NCBI GenBank assembly: GCA_947444195.1
Contig: CANEZL010000004.1
Span: forward strand, 124,001 to 188,000
Source: Methylobacteriaceae bacterium
GTDB taxonomy: Bacteria > Pseudomonadota > Alphaproteobacteria > Rhizobiales > Beijerinckiaceae
DNA length: 64,000 nucleotides
Direction: 5' to 3'
Both the position numbers and the translations under genes were made by a program. Below the pieces are notes generated by a model. That model was not told the origin of the DNA, did not search any database, and saw only the letters and a program-made list of their open reading frames with translations. Of this stretch, positions 9,473 through 20,638 are shown piece by piece. The first letter of the stretch is position 1. The number at the start of each line of letters is the position of its first letter.

Positions 9473-10783
9473 ATGGGCGCGGGGGCGAAGACTTTCGAGA
9501 CCGTGCGGCAGCGGCTCGCGGCGCTGGCGCCGCGGCGCGGGGCGACCCCGCCCTTTGCCGTCTTCGAGTGGATCATCGCGGGGCGCTACCTGCGCGCCCG
9601 CCGCCGGGGCGGCGGCGTCTCGGTGGTGGCCTTCTTCTCCGTGCTCGGCATCGCGCTCGGCGTCGCCACCCTCATCATCGTGCTCTCGGTGATGAACGGC
9701 TTCCGCTCCGAGCTGATGTCGAAGATCATCGGCATCAACGGGCACGTCTTCGCCACGCCCATCGACCGCACCTTCACCGACTATGTCGATCTCTCGGAGC
9801 GGCTGGCGAAGGTCGCGGGCGTGCGCGCCGCGATCCCCCTGGTGGAGGGGCAGGCCTTCGCCTCCTCGCCCTACGGCGGCAGCGGCGTGCTGGTGCGCGG
9901 CGTGCGGGCGGAGGACCTCGACAACCTCGCCGCCATCGCGAAGTCGATCCGCGGCGGCACGCTGGCCGGCTTCGACGACGGCTCGGGCGTCATCGTCGGC
10001 CGCAGGCTCGCCGACAGCCTCGGGCTCCAGGCCGGCGACACCATCACCCTCTCGACGCCCAAGGGCTCGACCACGCCCTTCGGCACCGCCCCGCGCACCA
10101 AGAGCTACGCGGTCAAGGCGATCTTCGAGATCGGCATGACCGAGTTCGATTCGACCTTCGTCTTCATGCCGCTCGCCGAATCCCAGGCCTTCTTCAACAA
10201 GGAGGGCGACGTCAGCATGATCGAGATCTACATCGATCATCCCGACGACGTCGGCGCCATGCGCGAGCCCCTGGAGATGGCGGCCGAGCGCCCGATCCTG
10301 CTCACCGACTGGCGCCAGCGCAACCGGACCTTCTTCGGCGCCCTCGAGGTCGAGCGGAACGTGATGTTCCTCATCCTCAGCCTGATCGTCGTGGTGGCGA
10401 CGCTCAACATCGTCTCGGGGCTGATCCTGCTCGTGCGCGACAAGTCGAGCGACATCGCGATCCTGCGCACCATGGGCGCCACGCCCGGCACCATCATGCG
10501 CGTGTTCCTCATCAACGGGGCGCTGATCGGCCTCGTTGGCACGCTGTCGGGCCTCGTGCTCGGGGTGATCATCACCCTCAACATCAAGCCGATCCAGCGC
10601 GTGCTCTTCCCCGGCGCCTGGGACCCCACCGTGCGCTTCCTCGCCGAGATCCCGGCGCAGATGAACACCGGCGAGGTCGTCGTCGTCGTCGTCACCGCCT
10701 TCCTCCTGTCGCTCGCGGCGACGCTCTATCCCTCGTGGCGCGCGGCCCGGCTCGATCCGGTGCAGGCGCTGCGCTACGGCTGA
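9473..10783 (+). CDS. lolC: Lipoprotein-releasing ABC transporter permease (LolC/E family)
   Basis: A 436-residue inner-membrane permease with the LolC/FtsX topology: one helix at about residues 45-75 ([20 protein letters not shown]), a large periplasmic domain, then three C-terminal helices. With LolD it extracts lipoproteins from the inner membrane for delivery to the outer membrane. Alphaproteobacteria carry a single LolC/E-type permease that probably works as a homodimer. The signature [24 protein letters not shown] is typical. Start ATG 9473 lies 11 bp after proS. Confidence 0.93.
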   Translation: MGAGAKTFETVRQRLAALAPRRGATPPFAVFEWIIAGRYLRARRRGGGVSVVAFFSVLGIALGVATLIIVLSVMNGFRSELMSKIIGINGHVFATPIDRTFTDYVDLSERLAKVAGVRAAIPLVEGQAFASSPYGGSGVLVRGVRAEDLDNLAAIAKSIRGGTLAGFDDGSGVIVGRRLADSLGLQAGDTITLSTPKGSTTPFGTAPRTKSYAVKAIFEIGMTEFDSTFVFMPLAESQAFFNKEGDVSMIEIYIDHPDDVGAMREPLEMAAERPILLTDWRQRNRTFFGALEVERNVMFLILSLIVVVATLNIVSGLILLVRDKSSDIAILRTMGATPGTIMRVFLINGALIGLVGTLSGLVLGVIITLNIKPIQRVLFPGAWDPTVRFLAEIPAQMNTGEVVVVVVTAFLLSLAATLYPSWRAARLDPVQALRYG

Positions 10784-10799
10784 GTTGACGGACAAACCC

Positions 10800-11507
10800 A
10801 TGCGCACCGACGCCCCCGGCGCCCAGCCGGTGCCGGCCCTGTTCTTCGCCCGGGTGGAGCGGCGCTATCCCCAGGCCGAGGGCGCGCTGGAGATCCTGCG
10901 CGGGGCCGACCTCGCGATCTGGCCGGGCGAACTCGTCGCCCTCGTCGCACCCTCGGGCGCCGGCAAGTCGACGCTCCTGCATCTCGCCGGGCTTCTGGAA
11001 CGGCCGGACGGCGGCGAGGTCTTCGTGGGCGGCCAGCCGACCGCGGCGATGAGCGATGCCGAGCGCACCCGCTTCCGCCGGGAGGAGATGGGCTTCGTCT
11101 ACCAGTTCCATCACCTGCTGCCCGAGTTCTCGGCGCTGGAGAACGTGGTGATGCCCCAGCTCATCCGCGGCCTCTCGCGGGCGGAGGCGCGGGCGCGGGC
11201 GGCCGAGCTCCTCGGCTTCCTCGGGCTGAAGGACCGGCTGCCGCACCGGCCGGCGGAACTGTCCGGCGGCGAGCAGCAGCGCGTCGCCATCGCCCGCGCG
11301 GTGGCCAACGGGCCGCGCCTGCTGCTCGCCGACGAGCCCACCGGCAACCTCGACCCGCAGACGGCGGGCCACGTCTTCGGCATCCTCCTGTCCCTGGTGC
11401 GGGCCTCGGGGCTCGCGGCGCTGATCGCCACCCACAACATGGAACTCGCCGCCCGCATGGACCGCCGGGTGACCATCCGGGACGGGCTGATCCAGCAACT
11501 CGACTAA
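10800..11507 (+). CDS. lolD: Lipoprotein-releasing ABC transporter ATPase LolD
   Basis: About 235 residues. It is the ATPase partner of LolC. Walker A (APSGAGKST, ~residue 50), signature LSGGEQQR (~153), Walker [13 protein letters not shown] (~174) and the H-loop THNMEL are all intact. An upstream in-frame TTG at 10785 sits directly behind the lolC stop; I prefer the ATG at 10800. Downstream, the usual neighbour dnaE is displaced by a lower-GC insert. Confidence 0.94.
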   Translation: MRTDAPGAQPVPALFFARVERRYPQAEGALEILRGADLAIWPGELVALVAPSGAGKSTLLHLAGLLERPDGGEVFVGGQPTAAMSDAERTRFRREEMGFVYQFHHLLPEFSALENVVMPQLIRGLSRAEARARAAELLGFLGLKDRLPHRPAELSGGEQQRVAIARAVANGPRLLLADEPTGNLDPQTAGHVFGILLSLVRASGLAALIATHNMELAARMDRRVTIRDGLIQQLD

Positions 11508-11740
11508 CCGGCCGCGAGGCAGGCGAGTCTGAGGCGGTACCCGCCATGTCTTCTTCAGCCTCGTCCGACGTCGGGTTAGCTATGATCAGTCTCTCGCCGA
11601 CCCACATCCGGCTCCAATAGAGCAGCGATCGATGTGATAGCTGCATTGCAGAAAAGCGCTCTGTTTGATCGCATGTTGGTTTGAAAATGAGTCTGCGAAA
11701 GTGCTAATTGCTTGCAAGCGATGGTCAGCGAGTATCGCAT

Positions 11741-12421
11741 ATGACGCTCTCTCAAGTTCAAATTATCCGCTCTTTGGCTGAGGGATTGGCATGGTTCGAG
11801 AAGGAACTGGCCTGGAATGTCGCTCCAGCTGAGTTAAGGCATCTGACGGGTCGCATCGGCGAACTCTACGCTGCGATGATTACACGCGGACAGATGGCTT
11901 TGAGCACCATGCAGCGCGGCTACGACGTCGTCAGCGCCGAGGGACAGCGCATTTCAGTGAAAACCGTCACCTCATCGAGTCACGTCAGTTTCAATAAGGC
12001 CACGCTCCACGAGGCAAGTCATGTGATGATTCTTCGGCTGAACGTCTCAGAGGGTGAAGCCTCGATCGAGGAGCTATTTCGGGGAAGTGTGGAGGAGTTG
12101 GTGCTTCTTTGCTCCCACGTCGGCAGCAATCTCCAATTTCCAATCAAGAAGCCCGCGTCCGACCCGATCGCTCTTGATGGGCTTGCGGTTACGGGAAGTG
12201 CTCAGATCGGGAAGCGGCGAGTCATCCAGTTCGAGAACGGATCGATCATTGTCGAGACGGAGGGGGTTAGAGAGCTTGTGACTAAACCGGTGCTGCGAAA
12301 GATTGCTCAGGAACGAGGAATTAGTCCGCTAAACAGTGCCGGCAACATGATGAATACGCGCCAGCTTGGCGCAGCCATTATCGCCTCCTCAACGAGTTCG
12401 GCTGCCCCATTTCCGGACTGA
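11741..12421 (+). CDS. DUF6998-like protein, probable acquired gene
   Basis: A 226-residue protein whose base composition is clearly lower in GC (near 50% by eye) than its neighbours, suggesting transfer. Residues around 25-75 contain GELYAAM and RGYDVVSAEGQRISVKT, the pattern of DUF6998-type domains, which may be related to PD-(D/E)XK nuclease folds (inference). The C-terminal part (ITPLNS-like stretch then NTRQLGAAII) resembles small helical 'NTRxLG' tails. The ATG at 11741 is preferred over a TTG at 11708. It interrupts the common lolD-dnaE neighbourhood. Function is not known. Confidence 0.6.
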   Translation: MTLSQVQIIRSLAEGLAWFEKELAWNVAPAELRHLTGRIGELYAAMITRGQMALSTMQRGYDVVSAEGQRISVKTVTSSSHVSFNKATLHEASHVMILRLNVSEGEASIEELFRGSVEELVLLCSHVGSNLQFPIKKPASDPIALDGLAVTGSAQIGKRRVIQFENGSIIVETEGVRELVTKPVLRKIAQERGISPLNSAGNMMNTRQLGAAIIASSTSSAAPFPD

Positions 12422-12501
12422 AGGTCAGGTGGACCCGATCCGTTGGATGCTCCCCGTTCAGATCTGCTTAACCATGTCCGGCATCTGCCGGTTCTCCACG
12501 C

Positions 12502-12530
12502 TTTCCATAAGAACAAAACAGGAACATACT
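12502..12530 (+). promoter_or_regulatory. LexA (SOS) box within a promoter
   Basis: GAAC-N7-GAAC occurs exactly at 12511-12525 (GAACAAAACAGGAAC), the known alphaproteobacterial LexA operator. It lies between a possible -35 box TTTCCA (12502-12507) and -10 box CATACT (12525-12530) with 17-bp spacing, so a bound repressor would block the promoter. The downstream ATG is 33 bp from the box end. Confidence 0.75.
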
Positions 12531-12557
12531 GGTTTCGTTCTTCAGGAGGCAGCCGAG

Positions 12558-12662
12558 ATGTTCAAGCGGATTGTCGTGACCGGCATGGCGGAGTTCATGG
12601 CGTTCGGTCTGCTCACGGTGGCGGTGGCGGCCTGGGGTGTAGCCCTGACCCCGATCCCCTAA
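12558..12662 (+). CDS. 34-residue single-span membrane peptide, probably SOS-induced
   Basis: The short frame has a strong ribosome binding site (AGGAGG, eight bases before ATG 12558). It encodes a positively charged start (MFKRIV) followed by one long hydrophobic segment (about residues 10-30) and a short tail ending TPIP. A perfect LexA box lies 33 bp upstream. Size, topology and control recall Caulobacter SidA, a 29-residue SOS-induced inner-membrane inhibitor of cell division, but I cannot align sequences and infer only a similar class. It precedes dnaE. Confidence 0.62.
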   Translation: MFKRIVVTGMAEFMAFGLLTVAVAAWGVALTPIP

Positions 12663-12695
12663 CGGCGCTTGTCGGGAATCGCGTTTCGTTCCCAT

Positions 12696-12710
12696 GTTCC
12701 GGGCTTGTTC
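12696..12710 (+). promoter_or_regulatory. Second LexA (SOS) box, upstream of dnaE
   Basis: GTTC-N7-GTTC is exact at 12696-12710 (GTTCCGGGCTTGTTC), the same operator in the other orientation. A further GTTC half-site begins at 12688. The box is about 124 bp before the dnaE ATG and downstream of the 34-aa peptide, so dnaE could have its own LexA-responsive promoter. Confidence 0.65.
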
Positions 12711-12833
12711 ACAGGAACATCGTTGCGGGGCGGCGCCGGGAATCCGGTGGATATCGCCGCCGGTGCGGCGCCCCGGTGACAGACTCCTTGAGGCCGGACC
12801 GGCAACCTCTCCGGCCCCGCAGCAAGGTCCGTC

Positions 12834-16364
<3,531 letters not shown>

Positions 16365-16385
16365 GGGGCGCGCCTGTGCGCTTTG

Positions 16386-16419
16386 GCACCAAGCGGTTCA
16401 CATGCGAACCGAATGGTGC
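16386..16419. repeat. Long interrupted palindrome after dnaE
   Basis: GCACCA-ag-CGGTTC pairs with GAACCG-aa-TGGTGC around the six-base loop ACATGC, giving two six-bp stem blocks with one internal mismatch pair. It is 21 bp after the dnaE stop and has no T tract. It may protect the mRNA 3' end. A second small hairpin (AATGGC/GCCATT) follows at about 16432-16448. Confidence 0.6.
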
Positions 16420-16474
16420 GGAGCGAAGCCGAATGGCCCTTGCCATTGTGCGGCGCAGCGTGAAATACCAGCGT

Positions 16475-16566
16475 GGTCGAGCGGCGATGGCGTCGCTGCC
16501 CGACTGCCCTTTCTGGGCGTTTCCTCCCTAGACTTCGGGCCGCTCCTTCGGGAGTGGCCTTTTTTA
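16475..16566 (+). ncRNA. Probable alpha-r8/suhB (MmgR-like) small RNA
   Basis: The 3' half has the layout of the alphaproteobacterial alpha-r8/suhB family: hairpin GCCC-TTTCT-GGGC, an unpaired linker containing TTTCCTCCCT, then a strong intrinsic terminator with a TTTTTT tract. In Sinorhizobium MmgR this pyrimidine-rich decamer is, as I recall, the conserved unpaired signature. The 5' end is not certain; an imperfect TTGCCA sits at 16440-16445 but no good -10 box accompanies it, so the start near 16475 is a guess. It lies downstream of dnaE on the same strand and could also be a processed 3' end. Confidence 0.6.
16537..16566 (+). terminator. Intrinsic terminator (dnaE / sRNA)
   Basis: GGCCGCTCC-TTCG-GGAGTGGCC forms a nine-bp stem (one G-T pair) with a UUCG tetraloop followed by six T residues. 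It ends the sRNA candidate and any dnaE read-through. It also abuts the end of the minus-strand gene whose stop is at 16564. Confidence 0.88.
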
Positions 16567-16836
16567 TGCCCGGGCGGCGCCCCGCTCCCCACCGCGCCGG
16601 GCGCGCGCCGTGCTCGGCTCGGTGTCCGGGAGGGTCGTGTCGTCCCGGTGCCAGCGCGTCGTGCTGCCCACGCGCGTGCGCCGGATGAGCCCACGGGCCT
16701 CGAGGGCGAGGCAGGCGGCGAGGACGGCCGCGTTCCGGAGCCGCAACGGAACGCCCGCCCGCATCTTCAGGACGGACGTGCTGACGGGCTCGGCCGTGAC
16801 GGCCCGCAGGACGGCCTGCTCCAGATCGTTCGGCAT
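16564..16836 (-). CDS. Small winged-helix-like protein
   Basis: About 90 residues. The middle (LEQAVLRAVTAEPVSTSVLK ... LACLALEARGLIRRT ... TTRWHR) reads like a compact winged helix: helices, then a recognition helix followed by a basic beta-wing. A GTG at 16869 could extend it by 11 residues, but a plausible promoter (16873-16901) would start transcription near 16866, favouring the ATG at 16836. The C-terminus is Arg/Ala rich and low-complexity. No partner gene is adjacent; its target is unknown. Confidence 0.6.
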   Translation of the reverse strand: MPNDLEQAVLRAVTAEPVSTSVLKMRAGVPLRLRNAAVLAACLALEARGLIRRTRVGSTTRWHRDDTTLPDTEPSTARARRGGERGAARA

Positions 16837-16872
16837 AAGCGTGTCACCGGCCGAAATTGAATTGTCCACTAT

Positions 16873-16901
16873 TTAATAGCACACATCCCGGATCCCGTCG
16901 A
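16873..16901 (-). promoter_or_regulatory. Promoter for the winged-helix-like gene
   Basis: On the minus strand TCGACG (16896-16901) and TATTAA (16873-16878) are spaced by 17 bases. Each matches the sigma-70 consensus at about four of six positions. The AT-rich -10 stands out in GC-rich surroundings. Confidence 0.45.
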
Positions 16902-17024
16902 GATCGCGGCGGGCGGCGGGAACCCCGGGGACCCGGCGCTCACATCCCAGCGCGGATGCGGCACTCGCGCGCGTCTCCCGCGTTGACCGTGGGAGACGCG
17001 ACCCGACAACCGGAGGAGGCATCC

Positions 17025-17198
17025 ATGGCGACGCACTCGGCACAGTGGGAAGAGGGCAAGGCCGCCAAGAAGGCCGGCCAGCCCTACACCGCCGACCCCT
17101 ATCCGGCCGGCTCGCAGCGGAGCGCCGATTGGCTCGCGGGCTTCACCGACGACGAGCCGGAACAGAACGTGGACCGGCCCCAGCCCGGCGAGGGCTGA
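17025..17198 (+). CDS. Rmf/CrpP-like small protein
   Basis: A 57-residue protein with a very strong ribosome binding site (GGAGGAGG, five bases before ATG 17025). The spacing of residues in EEGKAAKKAGQPYTADPYPAGS...ADWLAGF follows the ribosome modulation factor / CrpP pattern (G..A...G....NPY......W..G). Rmf proteins dimerise or silence ribosomes in stationary phase; CrpP-like proteins are related small proteins of debated role. The acidic tail DDEPEQNVD is not typical of E. coli Rmf. Its stop codon is the first codon of repeat copy B. Confidence 0.6.
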   Translation: MATHSAQWEEGKAAKKAGQPYTADPYPAGSQRSADWLAGFTDDEPEQNVDRPQPGEG

Positions 17199-17308
17199 TA
17201 CGATCTCCGCTCGATCGAAGCGGGGAGCGTATCGGCCGAGCCCGCGCGGCGCCTGAGCGGAGCCCAGATCCGCCATCCCGAGGGGATCGACCGGACCTGG
17301 CATGAGAC
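17196..17308 (+). repeat. Dispersed 113-bp two-hairpin repeat, copy B
   Basis: TGATACGATCTCCGCT...AGCGGGGAGCGTATC is followed by CAGATCCG...ATCCCGAGGGGAT...CGGACCTG. It is about 87% identical to copy A (6682-6794) over the whole length, and the initial TGA is the stop codon of the Rmf-like gene. Both stems are conserved. Confidence 0.85.
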
Positions 17309-17423
17309 CGCATTGTCCGATCGTGACCCGTGATCCCGCCGCGACCCTGTTGCGGCGGAGACGGCGCCGATGCACCACCCGCCGGACGCGGGTGAGCCTG
17401 CCCGCTCCAGCCCGAGAGCGCGC

Positions 17424-17855
17424 ATGTCCTTCACTTCCTGCCTGATCGTGATGCTCGGCGGCGCCCTCGGCACGCTCGCCCGCTACGCGATCTCGGTTCT
17501 GGCGCAGCCGCTCAGCCGCGACCTGCCCTGGGGCACCATCCTCATCAACGTCGCGGGCTCCTTCGCCATCGGCCTGTTCGGAACCCTGACCCTGGCGCAG
17601 GGCCGCTATCCCGCCTCGGAGAACCTGCGCCTGTTCGTGATGATCGGCCTGTGCGGCGGCTTCACCACCTTCTCCTCCTTCAGCCTCCAGACCCTCGACC
17701 TCCTGCGCGGCGGCGCCGTGATACGGGCGGGCGTCAACGTCGCCGCCTCGGTGCTCCTCTGCCTCCTCGCCGTGGCGGCCGGCCACGCCGCCGCCGCGCG
17801 TCTCAACGGCGGCGCGACGCAGGTCGCCCAGATCACGATCGAGGAGGAGGCCTGA
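17424..17855 (+). CDS. crcB: Fluoride exporter CrcB/Fluc
   Basis: A 143-residue protein with four membrane helices; Fluc proteins form dual-topology dimeric fluoride channels. Family motifs are [10 protein letters not shown] near the start, [14 protein letters not shown] (pore Asn), and [13 protein letters not shown] with the paired pore phenylalanines. The ATG at 17424 is chosen over 17370 because the family begins close to the first helix. I searched the 115 bp upstream for a fluoride riboswitch and saw none. Confidence 0.93.
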   Translation: MSFTSCLIVMLGGALGTLARYAISVLAQPLSRDLPWGTILINVAGSFAIGLFGTLTLAQGRYPASENLRLFVMIGLCGGFTTFSSFSLQTLDLLRGGAVIRAGVNVAASVLLCLLAVAAGHAAAARLNGGATQVAQITIEEEA

Positions 17856-17987
17856 ACGTGGTCGTCCGCCATCGCCGCACGGGGCTTCCGGCCCGGCGGG
17901 CGGGTGTGCTGTCGCGGAGACATCCCCGAGAACTCGCCCGACATCCGGCGTCGGCCGCGTTGACCGCATGCCCCGGCCGCTTATCAA

Positions 17988-18163
17988 GGCGGTGACGGTT
18001 TCCTTCGGGAATCAAAAGGGAACGCGGTGAGGGGAAACCCGATGCCGCGGCTGCCCCCGCAACTGTGAGCGGCGAGCCTTCCGCCACCATGTCACTGGGC
18101 GCCTCGCCCGGGAAGACGGTGAGAGGGCAGCGACCCGCGAGCCAGGAGACCTGCCGTCAGCCG
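17988..18163 (+). promoter_or_regulatory. Cobalamin riboswitch
   Basis: Core elements occur in order: AAAAGGGAACGCGGTGAG (about 18013-18030), GCGGCTGCCCCCGCAACTGTGA (about 18045-18067), CACTGGGC...GCCCGGGAAG, and the B12 box GAGCCAGGAGACCTGCC (about 18138-18154). The flanks GGTGACGG and CCGTCAGCC can form the closing stem. Such elements bind adenosylcobalamin-type ligands and turn off downstream uptake or synthesis genes. The nearest downstream gene is the TonB receptor, 270 nt away. Confidence 0.93.
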
Positions 18164-18367
18164 TGGTCACACGCGAAACGCGCCGGGCGGGGTGTCCTGG
18201 CGGGTGTCGAGGCACCGCCCATCCCGCGAGGAGGCGGTCCGCCGAGGCCTCGTTCGCGGTGACGTGCCACAGGGCCGACCGCGCCGCCGCCGATGTCCGT
18301 CTCGATGCCGACCTCCGCCCGGAGACAGCCGCGCCCTGCGCGCGCGCCGCTTCCGTTGCCGAAGAAT

Positions 18368-18382
18368 TGTAACATTGTTACA
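18368..18382. promoter_or_regulatory. Perfect 15-bp palindrome, candidate operator
   Basis: TGTAACATTGTTACA is a perfect inverted repeat with one central base, in an AT-rich patch 54 bp before the TonB receptor ATG. TTGCCG upstream and TTACAT inside it could form a weak promoter. It does not match Fur, Irr, RirA, Zur or LexA sites as I know them. Confidence 0.5.
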
Positions 18383-18435
18383 TTGGGGCTCGAACAACTC
18401 GGCTGGGCGCCGCGCCCCAATCGTGATCCCGCACC

Positions 18436-20628
18436 ATGCAGACCGCCCGCTCCCCCCGTCACGGCCGCCTGCGCCGGCTGGCGCCCCCCGGCACGCTCGC
18501 CCTGACCCTCCTGGCCGGCGGCGCTGCCGCCCAGGAGACCGTGACCCTCGATCAGCTCTCGGTGGAGGGGGAGGGCGCGGTCAGCCTCACCCGCGCCGCG
18601 CCCGTCGGCCTGAACCTGCGCACGCCGGACCGCGCCGCGAGCCGGCTCGGCCTGACGCCCCTCGAGACGCCGGCCAGCGTCGACATCGTCTCCGGCGAGA
18701 CCGCGCGCCTGCGCGGGCAGGACACGATCGCGGATGCCGTGACCCAGGACGCCACCGGAATCACCACCATCGCCTCCCCCGGCAACGGCAACGGCGCCTT
18801 CACGGCGCGGGGCTTCGCCGGCCCCAACTCGATCCAGCAGCTCTACGACGGCACCCGCTTCTACGTGGGCGCCAACACCGTGACCTTCCCGTTCGACACC
18901 TGGAACGTCGAGCGCATCGAGGTGCTGCGCGGGCCCGCCTCGGTGCTCTACGGCGACGGCGCCATCGGCGGCGTGATCAACGTGGTGCCCAAGAAGCCGA
19001 CCTTCGTCTCCGTGAACGCGGCCCGCGCCGTGATCGGCACCGACGGCGTGGCCCGCCTCGCCCTCGATTCGGGCGGCGCCATCGGCCGGGAGAGCTTCGG
19101 CGAGACCTTCGCCTATCGCCTGAACGTCAGCGGCAACCGCGCCGACGGCTGGGTCCATCCGGTGGGCGACTTCCGCAACCTCGCGGTCTCGGCCGCCCTC
19201 CTGTTCCGGCCGAGCGCGGACCTCGCGGTCACCCTCAGCCACGACCTCGGCTACCAGGAGCCCGCGCGCTACTGGGGCACGCCCCTCGTCGAGGGCCGCA
19301 TCACCGATCTCGTGCGCTTCCGAAACTACAACGTCCTCGACCCGAAGATCACCTGGGCCGACAACTGGACGCAGTTCAGGACGGAATGGACGCCGTCCGC
19401 CGACGTGACGATCCGCAACACCGCCTACCGCCTCACCAGCCGCCGACACTGGCTCGACGTGGAGCAGTACGCCTTCAACCGGGGCACGGGTCTCGTCGAC
19501 CGCTCCGATTACCTGGAGATCTACCACAGCCAGGAACAGGTCGGGAACCGCTTCGATGCCGCCTTCAGGGGCAGCCTGTTCGGGTTCCGCAACGCGTTCC
19601 TGGCCGGTTTCGACGTGAACCGCATCGATTTCCGCCACACCAACAACTTCACCTTCGACAAATCCGACAGCGTGCCGCTGGCCGGCGGCTCTCTCGGCCT
19701 GTTCCCGCAGGACGGGCGGGCGAGCCCGGCCTACGCCACGCGCACGACGCAGGCCTCGGTCTTCGCCGAGAACCGGCTGATCCTCACCGACCGGCTCTCC
19801 CTCCTCGCGGGGGTGCGCTTCGACGCGCCGACGCTGCAGCGGGACGACCTGCGCTCGGGCGCGCAGTTCGAGCGCACCTACAGGTCCCTCGGCTACCGCT
19901 TCGGCCTCGTCTACAACCCGACGCCGGACACGGCGCTCTACGCCCAGTACAGCTTCGCCACCGATCCGGTGAACAGCCTGATCACCTTGAACCAGTCGCT
20001 TGCCGGCTTCAGGCTCGCCACCGGCGATCAGGTCGAGATCGGCGCCAAGGGGCTCGCCTTCGACGGCGCCCTGGAATGGACCCTCGCGGGCTACCGCATC
20101 GTCAAGGGCGACCTGATCTCCCGGCTGCCGGGCAGCGCCGCCGTGGGCGTCCAGGTCGGGAGCCAGTCCTCGCAAGGGGTGGAGTTCGCGCTGGGCTGGC
20201 GCGTGGCCCCGGGCTGGCGCCTCGACGGGAACCTCGCCCTGCTCCACGCCCAGTACGACAGCTTCAGCCAGATCGTGGATGGGGCGGCGGTCTCGTACGC
20301 CGGAAGGCAGCCGATCGACGTGCCGGAGCGGGTGGCCAACCTCTGGCTGACCTTCGACGGCGTCCGCGACTGGACCGCGCGCCTCGGCCTGCAGAACGTC
20401 GGCGAGACCTACAGCGACTTCGGCAACACGGCGCGACGCCCGGCCTACAACCTCGTCAACGCCGTGCTCGACCATCAGGTCACGGCCGATTCGCGCCTGA
20501 GCCTGCGCCTCTACAACCTGTTCGACAAGGTCTACGCCATCTCGGGCAACGCGGTGAACGGGGTCGGCACCAACTGGCTGCTCGGGCGTCCGCGCTCCGT
20601 CGAGGTCGCCTACACCGTGACGTGGTGA
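18436..20628 (+). CDS. TonB-dependent receptor under a cobalamin riboswitch
   Basis: A 730-residue outer-membrane receptor with a signal peptide (basic start, hydrophobic GTLALTLLAGGAAAQ, cleavage near residue 33), then a TonB-box-like segment (ETVTLDQLSVEG), the plug (LRGQDTIADAVTQDATGI, NVERIEVLRGPASVLYGDGAIGGVINVV), and a 22-strand-type barrel ending in an aromatic residue (VAYTVTW). Sequence style is that of siderophore receptors, but the upstream B12 riboswitch points to a corrinoid or cobalt-related substrate. The PepSY gene starts 11 bp after the stop. Substrate remains unproven. Confidence 0.9.
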   Translation: MQTARSPRHGRLRRLAPPGTLALTLLAGGAAAQETVTLDQLSVEGEGAVSLTRAAPVGLNLRTPDRAASRLGLTPLETPASVDIVSGETARLRGQDTIADAVTQDATGITTIASPGNGNGAFTARGFAGPNSIQQLYDGTRFYVGANTVTFPFDTWNVERIEVLRGPASVLYGDGAIGGVINVVPKKPTFVSVNAARAVIGTDGVARLALDSGGAIGRESFGETFAYRLNVSGNRADGWVHPVGDFRNLAVSAALLFRPSADLAVTLSHDLGYQEPARYWGTPLVEGRITDLVRFRNYNVLDPKITWADNWTQFRTEWTPSADVTIRNTAYRLTSRRHWLDVEQYAFNRGTGLVDRSDYLEIYHSQEQVGNRFDAAFRGSLFGFRNAFLAGFDVNRIDFRHTNNFTFDKSDSVPLAGGSLGLFPQDGRASPAYATRTTQASVFAENRLILTDRLSLLAGVRFDAPTLQRDDLRSGAQFERTYRSLGYRFGLVYNPTPDTALYAQYSFATDPVNSLITLNQSLAGFRLATGDQVEIGAKGLAFDGALEWTLAGYRIVKGDLISRLPGSAAVGVQVGSQSSQGVEFALGWRVAPGWRLDGNLALLHAQYDSFSQIVDGAAVSYAGRQPIDVPERVANLWLTFDGVRDWTARLGLQNVGETYSDFGNTARRPAYNLVNAVLDHQVTADSRLSLRLYNLFDKVYAISGNAVNGVGTNWLLGRPRSVEVAYTVTW

Positions 20629-20638
20629 GACGGGGCCG

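Noticed and set aside
16391-16410. LexA site in the palindrome after dnaE
   Set aside because: GTTC-N8-GAAC-like inverted halves form a hairpin arm rather than the direct N7-spaced repeat of the alphaproteobacterial box.
17309-17423. Fluoride riboswitch upstream of crcB
   Set aside because: The GGCGAUGG...CUGAUG consensus and pseudoknot pairing could not be found; only a CCGCCGC/GCGGCGG hairpin is present.
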